Shown here: positions 43,742 through 55,080 of the stretch, in pieces
Layout of the letters: each line of letters opens with the position of its first letter
Position numbering within the stretch: position 1 is the first letter of the stretch
From: Lumbricus rubellus
Lineage: Eukaryota; Annelida; Clitellata; Crassiclitellata; Lumbricidae
DNA length: 64,000 nucleotides
NCBI GenBank assembly: GCA_945859605.1
Contig: OX243827.1
Span: 27,626,552 to 27,690,551, forward strand
Reading direction: 5' to 3'
Notes under the pieces: model-generated
The model's database searches: none
What the model was told of the DNA's origin: nothing
What the model saw: the letters and a program-made list of their open reading frames with translations, nothing else
Made by a program: the position numbers and the translations under genes

Positions 43742-44525
43742 AGGGCTACCTTCGTCGACGCAGGCGGCAAGGATTAAAGGATCACCGGCAAAGATCAAAA
43801 ATCTGAGTTTGAATGGCGCGCGTCTATGACGAGAAACGCGTCTTATGCGATGATCATGACATGTAGGCCTACATATAAGTTGGCATTTATAGGAACTCCA
43901 GTAATTACACGAACTTAGGCCTAAGTAATTATTATAATCATAATTTGAAAACTGGCATTTAAGTGCGGTACTTAAAGTACTGGCATTTAATTAAGTACTC
44001 AAGTACTGTACTTCGGCTATTTTATAAGTACTTAACTTAAGTTCGAAGAAATGCCTATTTCAAGTACCTGTAGGCCTATCTTCTGTTGGTCCCATATATA
44101 ATAGGCCTATATATAATATATACGTGATAATAGATATATATATACATATACATGTATAATTAGGCCTAAATGTCCTCTGATATTGTCTTAGTATTGACCA
44201 TCGTCGATATGCGAGCAGCTATTGGAACTTAAGTAGGCCTATACTCGTCGGTATTAATAATTATAGGCCTTTGTGCATGCACTTGTAGAATGTCTAGTAT
44301 GCGTACTTGCGTAGGCTACATGGAGCATGTATAATTGGACCTCTGCTGACAATTCTCCGAATCCTATACCATACAGGATAATGTGGCCCATATCGAACTG
44401 AAGAATGCTGTGTCGTATCAGAGACATTATAAGCAGCTTGTGGTCACTCGATCACAATAATATAATTATAATTATGGACTCGTAGGCCTAACTACATGCA
44501 GTTTATATGCCGCTCACATTATTAG
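43742..44525. other. Spacer with AAGTACTT motifs
   Basis: 43955-44065 contains many AAGTACTT-type palindromes between inverted 'ggcattt' and 'aaatgcc' words, possibly a small DNA-transposon remnant. TAGGCCTA is dense here (seven copies between 43866 and 44490). Confidence 0.5.
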
Positions 44526-44696
44526 CCCTTTCAGACCGTATGTCCATTGGAATGGACATAAGGTCTAAACCCTCGGTTTTCATAATGCAGTGCGGTTTTA
44601 ACGACTTTAGACCCACTGTCCATTCCAGTGGACATCTCTGTACACGGCGCACACCTCTGTTTGTTTTCATCAGTCCTCAAGTGATTGTGGGTAAAG

Positions 44697-46327
44697 ATGG
44701 ACGACGGATGTTTTCGGCCGCGGCGTAAGTATATTTTGTAGCTCTGAATCACTATAAAATCATGTGTTTTAATTTAAACCTTTTTAATGATGGTATAAAT
44801 TGAAGTGTTAACAGCCATCGGGAATGTTATTTTATAGGAATTATATATCCTCCATGTCCTCAGTACAGTTTGAATGGGTGTCCATTACGGTGGACATTGG
44901 GTCTGGGACTGATTCTAGTGCATGTTGCGACACATTATTTGAAACACAATGACTTTGCAACACAGTTAGCCTATTCTAAGTACTTTATAGTGTTTTTAAT
45001 TATGTTTCGGCATAACTATTGTATCGGGGAGCGTGACGATCGGTTTGGATAAGGTTAGGCGTCGTAAGTGTCGGTTAGGATTAGGCTTAGTGTCAGGTTT
45101 GTGTCATTGCATTCTCTCCAAGGCACTGTCTTCGATGCTATAGTTTTGCCTATGTTTCCTCTTCTGTACTAGGTTTAGCTGGATGGCAGGTGCTGGATAT
45201 ATTGACTTTGACAAAAGATGGTGATTTGTCTGAAATTGAGGACTTGTCAAGCGATGAAGAGGATGGCAATCCTGCTGTGCCAGTGCCAGCACCAGTACAA
45301 GTATCAACTAACACTTCGGAACCAGAAGAAGACAGTTTTAGTGATTCTCCAACAGATGTGACTGGAACCGATATGGATGATGAAATACTCCAGGTGACCG
45401 ATAAAAAGAATATCAGTTGGTCACGCCTTCCTTTCTGCGGCAACGCAGAGAAGTTTGTTGCTGGACTGCCAACGGATCAAAATGCGTCTGTATTGTCACC
45501 GTACCAATATTTCAAACGTTACATTCCGGACGAGTCATTTCAGCTGATGGCTGACATGACAAATCTCTATGCAACGCAAAATAATACACGCAAATTTCAC
45601 AGCACGACTGCCAATGAGATGGAGGTGTTAGTGGGTTTGCATATGTCAATGGGAACTTTGAAATTTCCTCGAGTTCGAATGTACTGGTCTTCAGGCTTGA
45701 TGTTGAAAGTGATCGAAGTAAGTGGCATGTCTCGTGACCGATTTTTCAAGTTACGTTCAAATTGGCACTTTGTGAACAACCTGGAAAAACCTGCGGACAA
45801 CAATGATACTTTTTACAAGGTCCGGCCACTTTTTGACGCTATTCGTCGACGCTGTGAGTCACTTGAGATGGAAGAGGAGATCTGCGTGGACGAGCAAATG
45901 GTTCCGTTTACTGGAACACTGAATGTGAAACAGTACATCAGGGGTAAACCTCACCCATGGGGTGTGAAACTGTTTGTACTGTGTGGAAGAAGTGGCTTAG
46001 CCTATGACTTTATCATTTACCAGGGATCTAGAACAGAACTGTCACCTGCTACAATGAAACAATTTGGTCAAGGTGCTGCAGTTGTGCTTCATCTGTGCCA
46101 GCGCATCCAATTGCCATACCATCGTCTATTTTTTGACAATTATTTTACAACATTCAACCTGCTGGAAGTGTTGGTGGCTAAGAAGATCTACGCTGCTGGA
46201 ACTGCACGATTGAATCGTTTTGTAAATCCACCTTTGAAGTCAGACAAAGTTTTGTCCAAACAACGTGGAAGCTTTGACCAGGTATATTCAGTTGCTTTTG
46301 AAATTTTGTTCTTTTAATAACAATAAC

Positions 46328-46362
<35 letters not shown>

Positions 46363-46468
46363 CATTCAGCTGAGCGACTTTTCCATAATGATGATAATTA
46401 TAATAATAATAATAATAATAATAATTTAAAAAAAATAATAATAATAAATAATAATAATAATAATTAAT

Positions 46469-46506
<38 letters not shown>

Positions 46507-47794
46507 GTGATGATAATAATAATAATAATTATAATAATAATAACAATAACAACAATAATAATAACAATGAAGATTTCTTTGTTGCCGTAAGACAGCCATA
46601 CCATTACAAGGACACCTCACACACTATACTAGTATAGGCCATACAAAATAAATGATAATTTTTTTCCAAATACTGTGTTGTGTAGTCTAAATTTGACATT
46701 TTAGAATCACTAAAATCAGTAACAACAGAGCTCATTATAATTTGGTTTGTAGTCTTTTACATTAGTCAAATATTGGTTGAGTGCTCACTATGCCAGAGAG
46801 AGGTAGGCCTACCTGCTTTCTTGGCTATTGGTGTAGATTTGGACCATCTTCAACAACATATTTTAGGATGATCAAGTTGTGATTACATAATTCAGAATGT
46901 GTACCATAATTCGATTAGCATTTTGTTCAATAAACGATTATACCTGTGCTTACCATGATAGAATTCTACCTTCTTGTTTACTTCCCATCTACTTACTTAG
47001 TATCACAGATTTCAACACTAAGTTGCATTATATGTTTTATTTGCAATGGCTGCAATAAGCATTTGCTTTATTATACTTATCAAGTTATGTTGTGGTTTGG
47101 TGACTTTCAGGTAACAAGCAGCAGTGGTGCCATTGTATTGGTCAAGTGGTATGACAACCGACCCGTAACTCTGGCATCAAACTTCATTGGCGTCGGCGCT
47201 GTTGATGACGTTAGGAGGTGGGACAAAAGGTCTCGGTCTTTCGTGATGGTGAGACGTCCAGAAATTGTACACCGGTACAACACATCCATGGGTGGAGTGG
47301 ATAAATTGGATCAGCTAATTAGCCTTTATCGCACCTTCATAAAATCCAGGAAGTGGACTCTGAGGATGATCTGTCATGGTGTAGACTTTGCAGTTGTGAA
47401 CAGCTGGTTGGAATACAAACAGGATGCAGTTCGTTCTGGAATGCGTGAGAAGGAAATGGATGATCTACTGGCGTTTCGACTCCGTATTGCTGACTCGCTT
47501 GTACGTGCAAACAAGCCAGCTCAACCATCAAGGAAACGTGGACGCCCATCGTCAGTCGAACTGATCCCCAGGGATGCACCATTGGTCAGACGCAGCGCTA
47601 AAGAAATTCGAGCAAACAGTGACATTCTTGCAGATGGTATGGATCACATGCCAGAGTATGACACCAAAAAGGAGGCAACAAGGTGCAAGCGGTCCTCGTG
47701 TTCCGGCAAAACGCACGTGTACTGTGACAAGTGCAATGTTCATTACTGCTTTGTTCCAGGGAGAAACTGTTTCAAGATGGAACACAGACAGTGA
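44697..47794 (+). CDS. piggyBac (PGBD-type, DDE_Tnp_1_7) transposase, 3 exons
   Basis: Exons 44697-44724, 45173-46281 and 47111-47794 join with GT..AG introns (phase 1, then phase 0) into 606 codons without a stop, the usual piggyBac size. The start ATG has A at -3. The acidic N-terminus (SEIEDLSSDEED) is family-typical. Catalytic Asp residues are visible in EEICVDEQM, LFFDNYFT and GGVDKLDQL; KWYDNRPVTLAS follows the second junction. The C-terminus is a Cys/His-rich zinc-binding domain (CKRSSCSGKTHVYC..C...YC). All landmarks are intact, so the protein may be active or only recently silenced. Intron 2 (829 bp) carries AAT arrays and a dispersed repeat. Confidence 0.92.
46320..46625. repeat. 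(AAT)n in transposase intron 2
   Basis: AAT/AAC arrays to about 46570, then about 55 bp ('gaagatttctttgttgccgt', 'cagccataccattacaagg') closely related to 63005-63055. Confidence 0.9.
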
Positions 47795-48737
47795 CAAATA
47801 TGATAGAGCACACCTCTAGAGAGCTGAACTCACTTGCACCTTAATTATATTGATGTTACTAATCGGATTGTGTGATTCTGTTCATATTGTTGTCCAGCTT
47901 CAATTGTGACCCAATGTCCATTGCAGTGGACACCCCAAGGGGGGGGACTAAAATTAAATTTTTTTCAAAAAATTTCCTGAACCCATTAGTATGTATGTAT
48001 TTAACACCAAAACTGGTGAGAGAAATTTTTTCTCGTGTAGAAAATTTAATTCAGGTCTGAAAGGGTTAAGTCAAAGTCTGTACACAAAGTACTGTGTAGA
48101 CCTTCACATTTATAAGGCCTAAGTTCCAGGGGCGGAAACCTGGTCCGAACTTTGGGGGGGACGGACGAGCGGCTGAAGGACGATCGCTGAAGCGCGAAGC
48201 TCCGAGTTGGGAGGGGTGAAGGAAGGCTGCTTTTTAATACTCACATCTAATTGTAGCTATTTAGCTGTCATCAGAAATAAAAAAATGATCCATTTTCTCA
48301 GTCCCGATAGAAGTAGTTCAAACTGTAATTTTTTATTGAACACGATCGGAGTGCAGATTGCATTAGACACCTTTTTTAAAGTTTGAATTATGAATTTATA
48401 TAATGATGAAATGTGCCAAATTTCACACAATTGCTTTTCAAAAAACATTCGAAGCACTTGACATAGACACCTCTGTAATGCATTAAATCTTCGATACATA
48501 TAAAATTATAAAAAAAACATGCAATGTACTGATTTTTATTCAAATTCATAATTAAATTCATTGCGTTAAATTTTTCATATGTAAATTATGTTTAATAAAA
48601 AGACTGGAAAGATGACTAAAAAGGTGCTTACTCAAGATAGTATGTTTTTTTATATTAGATTTCCAGATTGAGCAGCGCCGGAATAAACACTGATAGAAAT
48701 GAAAACATACTCATGTCTATAATATTATATCTGCTAT

Positions 48738-48946
48738 CAGAGCATTTCAAAGGAAGTTTCAGAACTGCATGACTCTTTCTCAACCATTTGAACTTCCCTA
48801 GTAAATAACTGCCAAAAAGATGACAATGGATGTTTGTGAAACTATTTTTAGCTGCGAGGATGTTATTTTACAACTCTCTAAGACCAGTATAACTGCCTTT
48901 TTAAAAATCAACTCATCTATGTGAACTTGCACGTTTTAAAGCCCTG
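48738..48946 (+). mobile_element. CAGGGCT element, diverged copy
   Basis: Starts CAGAGCATTTCAAAGG, ends GTTTTAAAGCCCTG. Shares 'agtaaataactgccaa' and 'gacaatgg' with the other copies. Confidence 0.7.
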
Positions 48947-49099
48947 CCAACTCTCATAATGCATAGCCTAAATCCGTTCAAGAGACCAAATCGTGGTTGG
49001 AGTTTGGTTTCCATTCCTGGGGGCTAAAAAACTCGAAATTTGGATGTGAGGCGGAGACTTGGTCCAGATTGAGCAGCGCCGGAATTTTTTTCTCGATTC

Positions 49100-49870
49100 A
49101 AAAGTTAATGAGCGTTTTTAGTCATCGAGTTTAATTGAAATCTAATTTAAAAAAACATACTATCTTGAGTAAACACCTTTTTTAGTCATCTAGTTTTTTT
49201 GAAATATCATAAAGCCTTACTATTTTCCGTAATAATCTTTTTTAGTCATCTAGTTTAATTAAAATATCATATATCCATACTATTTTCCGTAAACACCTTT
49301 TTTAGTCATTGAGTTTAATTAAAATCTCATAAAAACCATACTATTTTGCGTAAACACCTTTCTAGTGATCGAGCTTAATCGAAATATCATAGATCCATAC
49401 TATTTTCCGTAGACACCTTTTCTTAGTCATCAACTCATCGAGTTTAATTAAAATGTCATAAAACCATACTGTTTCGCGTAAACACCTTTTTTAGTCAATG
49501 AGTTTAATTGAAATTTTATTAAACCATAATGTTTCCGTAAACAGCTTTTTTAGTCATAGATTTTGTTTTTTCATAAAAACCATACTATTTTGCGTAAACG
49601 TATTTTTTGGACATCGAGTTTAGTTTAAATCTCACAAAACCATATTATTTTTCGGGCAAAAAATTGTGTTGACCTTTTCTCAGTCATCGGGTTGAAATCT
49701 CATAAAATCCATTCTTTTTCTTGCACACGTCGAGTTTAGTAGAAATCTCATGAAACCATAGTAACTTTCCGGACACACCCGTTTTAGTCAACGACTTTAA
49801 TTGAAGTCTCACAACAACCATGCTATTTTCCCGGACAAAAAGTGTTAATCATCGGATTCAAGTTTCATTC
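49100..49870. repeat. 55-60-bp tandem array inside the hAT element
   Basis: About 13 degenerate copies of a unit with TTTTTTAGTCATCGAGTTTA, then 'aaatctcataaaaccatact' and 'attttccgtaaacacc'. The same 'agtcat...aaa' module occurs once or twice in most small MITEs of this window. Confidence 0.88.
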
Positions 49871-50495
49871 GTGAAAGTTTCTGGGGGCTAACCCCGGAAA
49901 CTGTACCATTTTCCTTGTGACTGACCCGAATCTGGGCTTTCTCGAGGGGTTTGAGCCCCCTTAGCCCATAATAAACTCCGCCCATGGACCCACTGATGTT
50001 CTATATCCCATTGTTCGTTTTCAAGAGGAATAATAAACAAAATGCTTACTTACATACTTACGTTTTCACTTTCCATATTACTTCTAGTGTTGAACATGAC
50101 GCTGATTTGAGCCTGAAGAGAATCTGAAATGAATGTAGCAGAAACCCGATGACATTGTGAATTTATGACGTTGGGTGTTAGCAAAGCTTTTGTAATATAT
50201 GGTAACGTGTTAAAAGAGGTGTTTTATTCATACAGTATAATGTTCGCAAACTACCCAACGTTGGACTTAATAACTTTTGGTTGGAGCCTTGATTGCTCTG
50301 GAATTCATATCATTATAAATATTTACTTCATCTGCTAAATATTTTTTTCTCTCTAGTTCACTACTGAAGATTGTGTACATGTCCTAACGCTTGAACATTG
50401 GGGGGGACAAATGCATGGGCCGTCCCCCCCAACGTCTTCATTGGGGGGGACCGTCCCCCGCTGTCCCCCCCTAGGTTTCCGCCAGTGCTAAGTTC

Positions 50496-51100
50496 GTCTA
50501 AGTTTTAGACCTGCCTAAAAAGCCCCTGAATAGGCCTAGGTCGACAAGCACGTATCTCAAACAATGTGTTCAGGCCTAAGTCCCTATATCTCTTAATTTT
50601 AGTGTTTATCAGTGTACTTAGACATAGGATGAGCTCAAATAAGGGAATGCGTAGGCCTAATCAGATCGAGTTCGATCAGCAAATTCACCTAAAGACCTGG
50701 ACTTAACACTTTAATGCAAACACACACACGTACACACACTACAGACGTATACACACGCACACACATACACAACGCGCACACACGTACACACCTACGCGCA
50801 CTATTATAGACAATGCGAAATACGGTGCCCTCCTTTTCTATCGTATTTAACCTAACCGTATAATCTCAAAATTTCTAAAGTGCCACTCGAAGAACAAGCG
50901 CAGTGCACCATGCAGCATTGCAGCTCGTTCACGAGCGCTGTGTACGGTAGGCCTATAGTTAGACGGATATTGAACTGGATTAGAATTGCAAGAGCTACAT
51001 GTGGGGTTCAACCCACGGTCTTTCTTAGGATCCCATTGTAGCCTATGCTGATCATTGCAATGCACATCATATGAAGCCCATATAAATCAACGTCTGACCC
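50496..51100. other. Spacer
   Basis: CA-rich microsatellite at 50718-50795 and a reverse copy of repeat X (about 50880-51040). No exon seen. Confidence 0.45.
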
Positions 51101-51260
51101 CTGCAGTTATTTTTCTGCCGACTGGTTGTCCGAAGGAGGTCGAAGTCCGGTGTGAATGTAGGTCTATTATCTATGAGTTTGGGAGGGACAGAGGAAGGGA
51201 GGGTGGGAGGCACGGGACAGTTTTTTCAGCCACAGCAACGCGTGGCCGGGGTACAGCTAG
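51101..51260 (+). mobile_element. Helitron-like 3' end, second copy
   Basis: Ends GCGTGGCCGGGGTACAGCTAG followed by T, matching 21163-21186 with one extra G. Confidence 0.6.
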
Positions 51261-51286
51261 TAATTTATAATCTGTACCAAGTCACG

Positions 51287-51595
51287 GGCGGATCCAGAGG
51301 GAACCATCCGGCCATTTTCCCTCCCCCACATTCCAAAAGTGCGTAGAACGTGGCCTCCCATTTGGTGTCAACATGCAGGCTGTAATAATGCAACGGGATT
51401 ATAAGGCGAAAGAGAAAAAGTAGCATACGACTATAGAGAGGTCACAGTAGGCTATATTATTCATAAGAGATTAGGCCTACGAGCATCGATAACTATAAAG
51501 AAGGTCATCTGTTATTTTGACAGAGAAAATCGGTATATTTTCCAAACGACTAAAAAAGGTCATCAGATCCTTTTCGGCAAAGATCCGCCACTGTA
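51287..51595. mobile_element. Degraded GGCGGATCC-type MITE
   Basis: Left CACGGGCGGATCCAGAGG and right GATCCGCCACTG are inverted repeats of the 10133-10469 family. Target duplication not recognisable. One internal 'gactaaaaaaggtcatcag' module. Confidence 0.65.
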
Positions 51596-51960
51596 GCCTA
51601 ATTGATCATTGAAAATGAGTAGGTATAAGCCTGGTGGCGCTGCGCATGCGGTCTGAGCTGCTTGTGAATAGGCCGACATTTCCCCTTTGATTGGGTGCCA
51701 CGTACGCCGTGGGAATAAGCAGGTTAATGGCCAAATGTAGCCTACTTAGGACCAATGCAAATCTTCGTGCATGCCCACAAAATAGGCACAAAGCCTGCAG
51801 GTCTGCGAGACCACGCTTGCAACGTTACTCCGGCGATAGGGCCTATACGCCCTATAGCCTAGGTCTATAGCAACTCAAGTCCACCAAACTGCCCTGTTCG
51901 TTACGGTGCCTGGTACAATATATATAGCCTATCCCTGTAGCCTATAATATAGGATTAACG
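51596..51960. other. No feature seen
   Basis: Spacer between two MITEs, with no exon, TIR or tandem array recognised. Confidence 0.4.
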
Positions 51961-52384
51961 CAGGCCCGGCCCTAGGATGTGCGGGGCCCAAGGCAGCAAG
52001 CGATTAGCGAGCCCTTAAGTAAAAACTTTGCCGAGTTGACTTCCTGCCAATGCAGTATTGATCTTATTGAATGGATGTTGATTTGGATAAATTTTTGCCT
52101 TTTGTGTTCTATTTTATTTTCACTTTTAAATTTTTGCCAGAATGGAGAAATCTTTTTTGTGGTAGGCCTATCTGTGTTCTTTCAAATAAAATAATTGATT
52201 AATAGAAAATGTTAAGTCTAAATAAAATGAGAAAAATTGTCAAACTCAAATTGCTATTGTTGCTAAACTACGAAGGCGCTTCAAAACTTATGGCAGAAAA
52301 AAATTATGTTCAGCAGCGCGGGGCCTCTGAAAGCGCGGGGCCCAAGGCGGCTGCCTCGCTCGCCTTGCCCTAAGGCCGGGCCTG
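51961..52384. mobile_element. hAT-type MITE, TSD GATTAACG
   Basis: Ends CAGGCCCGGCCCTAGG and CCTAAGGCCGGGCCTG with a perfect 8-bp duplication GATTAACG at 51953-51960 and 52385-52392. 424 bp, AT-rich middle. Confidence 0.93.
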
Positions 52385-52939
52385 GATTAACGCCTTGACT
52401 AGTCTAAATCTGCCAACAGCTTTGCAGCATAATTATTAGGCTATGTCACTGGGCTAATTGTCGTGATTAGGCCCAATTATAATTATATTGCCATCGTAAT
52501 ATTATTACCATGACATATAGGCCTAGGTGTCTTTGTAATACTATAGTAGCCCTATAACAAAGTTACAAGTAGGCTTATAATAGGTCAAACTGTATGTATT
52601 AATTAAAGGCTCGTCGCATCATAAAATCTTCTATAGACCATCTTTAGGCCTAAAGCCTATTTTCATTTCGAGTTATTTATGGTAGATTACGTGATTTCCC
52701 CTCGAGACCTTTAACCTTCCTGTTTAGGCCTATACTGTACGTAGGCGGCAAGCAAGTACGTAAAACTAAATTGATGAAGCTAACAGACAACCTTGTCCTA
52801 ATTCCAGTGAGTCCTCAACGATAAACTTCCATTTTTCGCACTCTAATAATTAATTCCGAAAAAAACGACATTAAAAAATTACAGGTTACCCTAGTCTGTT
52901 TACCCGTGGTCATGCCAATTCTGTCGCTAAATATAGCCC
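52385..52939. other. Far upstream region of the bZIP gene
   Basis: AT-rich, with the last TAGGCCTA words of the window (52520, 52645, 52724). No exon. Confidence 0.4.
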
Positions 52940-53030
52940 GGGCTGCGATTGGCTGTCGATGACGTAACGCGCTTCTGATTGGTTGTCAGGGCGGACTGGT
53001 CTAAAAATAGAAAGTGCATTGCACAACAAG
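52940..53030 (+). promoter_or_regulatory. bZIP gene promoter: CCAAT, CRE, GC box, TATA-like
   Basis: Inverted CCAAT boxes ATTGG at 52948-52952 and 52978-52982 flank a CRE-like TGACGTAA (52960-52967). GGGCGG follows at 52989-52994, TAAAAATAG at 53002-53010 and a C/EBP-like TTGCACAA at 53019-53026. The region directly precedes a putative first non-coding exon ending at 53120 (AAGACAG|GTAAAA). NF-Y plus CRE/C/EBP sites suggest stress or bZIP-dependent control, possibly autoregulation. Inferred from motifs only. Confidence 0.7.
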
Positions 53031-54196
53031 ACGGCCGTCTTCGTCAGCGGGATCAGTAGTTAGCGGATCAGAAAAGCTAGGACCGAGCGGGGCGCAGGGT
53101 GGATCGAGGGGCAAAGACAGGTAAAAGGGATCAATTTCTGGCAATATTCTGCCGTTTTAAACCATAAACGGACGTCCAATTTGTGTGTCAAAAGTTTATT
53201 GTGTTCGCTGTGTTGAAATTTTGGCTAAATATTGTTGTCGGTCGAAGAAATTGCGAATTCTTGAGTCGCCATTACGGTTTTGTTATAGACGGTAGCCTCT
53301 ATTAGTCAGCGATATTCACTCGATGCATTTACCATTAGGTTTTTAGTTGACCAGTTGGGGTTAAACTGACCCTGAACCACTAAAAATCTGGTTAATCGAA
53401 GGGCTCCCGATTGGTTTAAACGGGAGTGATGGGAGTTGGGTGGGGAGTAAACAATATTGCGTAACTTGATACTGCCCAGGTACTTAATAGCCTACTTGCC
53501 GTGACCAGAAATGGATCCATATCAGAGTTCAGTCTGTTGATAATTATAGACCCTGTGCTCTGATCACAGAATGGACTCAGAGGATTAAGACACTATGGGT
53601 GTGGTTAACGGTTGTGTTTCGAAACTAGTTTTCAATTACTATTCATTAAATACATTAAATAGTGAAATTGAATTTAGTGAGTATGGGCGTGGCGAGCGTT
53701 TAAATTATGAAACGGGGTGGGGGGTTGTAATGTTATTGGACAATGGACATGCATATATGCTTGGACATACATATATGCTATACATGAATATTATGTGTTC
53801 ATTATTATGCATCCATACATCAATTGCTGTCAGTCTGAATCAGACATACATTCATACATGCAGACATACATTCATATATGCAAAAATTCTGCATACATAT
53901 ACGCCAGTGCCTATACATTTGTATCGGTCTGGTATCTGTTAATGTACCTGTATCTCTCACTGCCCCCCTCTCTACCCACCCCATACCTGTATCGTGTATG
54001 GATGTGCGGATGGCTGGCTTTCCAGTTCAACCAAGGATAACATCTGGTGGAGGGAGGAGGAGCAACAGCGTCGAGTTCGAACCAAGAACTGGAAGGAAGG
54101 ACGTCGTACGACACAAACACGAACCCAAACACAACAAACACGAACACAAACACGAACACAAACAAGCTGGCCGTTAGTTTACCATCGTCGTCATTG

Positions 54197-54418
54197 ATGG
54201 AAGAAGAGGACTCTTCATCGTACCTGTTGAGCTCGGAGCTGAGCCTCGGAATGGAACTGGACTTCGACTTGGACTGCGTCAGTCCCCCTGACGGACTCTG
54301 CGCTCCAACGACCTTGGAGGAACTCGTCGACTTTCTGGAGATCGGAGAAATCATCCCGAGCGTTGTCGACCTCCAATTGGCAACCACGTTTGCAACGGAA
54401 GATCGGTGGCCTATTTAA
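54197..54418 (+). CDS. Upstream ORF or alternative exon of the bZIP gene
   Basis: A 73-residue ATG frame (MEEEDSSSYLLSSELSLGME..., acidic and Leu-rich, with TTLEELVDFLEIGE) stops at 54416-54418, 13 bp before a strong donor CAATA|GTGAGT. A candidate acceptor CTTTCCAG at 54018-54025 would make a 406-bp exon. The composition resembles an acidic activation domain, but the stop precludes direct fusion to the downstream bZIP exons. Either it is a separate upstream ORF on the same transcript or the N-terminus of a decayed or alternative form. Start context is weak (T at -3). Confidence 0.45.
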   Translation: MEEEDSSSYLLSSELSLGMELDFDLDCVSPPDGLCAPTTLEELVDFLEIGEIIPSVVDLQLATTFATEDRWPI

Positions 54419-54422
54419 CGCC

Positions 54423-54835
54423 TACGACAATAGTGAGTAATTATTATAACAATAGTGAGTGATTATAACAATAATAGTGAGTAATTATAACAATAGTGAG
54501 TGATTATGACAATAGTGAGTGATTATGACAATAGTGAGTGATTATAACAATAGTGAGTGATTATAACAATAGTGAGTAATTATAACAATAGCGAGTTATT
54601 ATAACAATAGTGAGTAATTATTTTAAACAATAGTGAGTAATTATAACAATAGTGAGTAATTATAACAATAGTGAGTAATTATAACAATAGTGAGTGATTA
54701 TAACAATAGTGAGTGATTATAACAATAGTGAGTAATTATAACAATAGTGAGTAATTGTAACAATAGTGAGTAATTTTATAACAATAGTGTGTAATTGTAA
54801 CAATTGTGAATAATTATAACAATAGTGGTAACAGC
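54423..54835 (+). repeat. 19-bp minisatellite made of splice donors
   Basis: About 20 copies of CAATAGTGAGTAATTATAA (some GTGATT or GTAA variants). Most copies contain GTGAGT, a near-ideal 5' splice site, and the first copy is the donor at the end of the upstream exon. Confidence 0.92.
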
Positions 54836-55080
54836 AGCAGCAGCAATGTAATAAGAATAATTATTTTATTTTTTTATTTTATTTACTAGCAATTTGATAT
54901 AGTGCCTCTTCAAGGTAACTACTCGGGAGCGCTCCCAGTCCACAACCCGGTTGAATAAGACAGTCTTAAGAACAGCGAGAAATCGGGCTATTATTGTTAT
55001 TGTTACGAATTCTCTCTCAGCGCATGCATGTTTGACGATTATGTTTTCTTTATCGATTTGAAGACACAATAAAAGCGGAG

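Larger units (their letters stand above)
44526..48065 (+). mobile_element. piggyBac-type transposon, apparently intact
   Basis: Perfect 12-bp inverted ends CCCTTTCAGACC / GGTCTGAAAGGG. The right flank is TTAA (48066-48069); the left is TTAG (44522-44525), a one-base change from the expected duplication. It contains a full transposase (44697-47794) and four copies of an 18-bp imperfect palindrome TGTCCATT..NRTGGACA at 44541, 44617, 44879 and 47915, near both ends. Length 3.54 kb. Confidence 0.93.
48127..50487. mobile_element. Large non-autonomous hAT element, TSD CTAAGTTC
   Basis: Ends CAGGGGCGGAAACCTGG and CCTAGGTTTCCGCCAGTG are inverted repeats. An exact 8-bp duplication CTAAGTTC lies at 48119-48126 and 50488-50495. 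The 2.36-kb body holds a CAGGGCT element (48738-48946), a nested reverse relative of the 34535 MITE (about 48990-49986) and its tandem repeats. No transposase. Confidence 0.9.
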
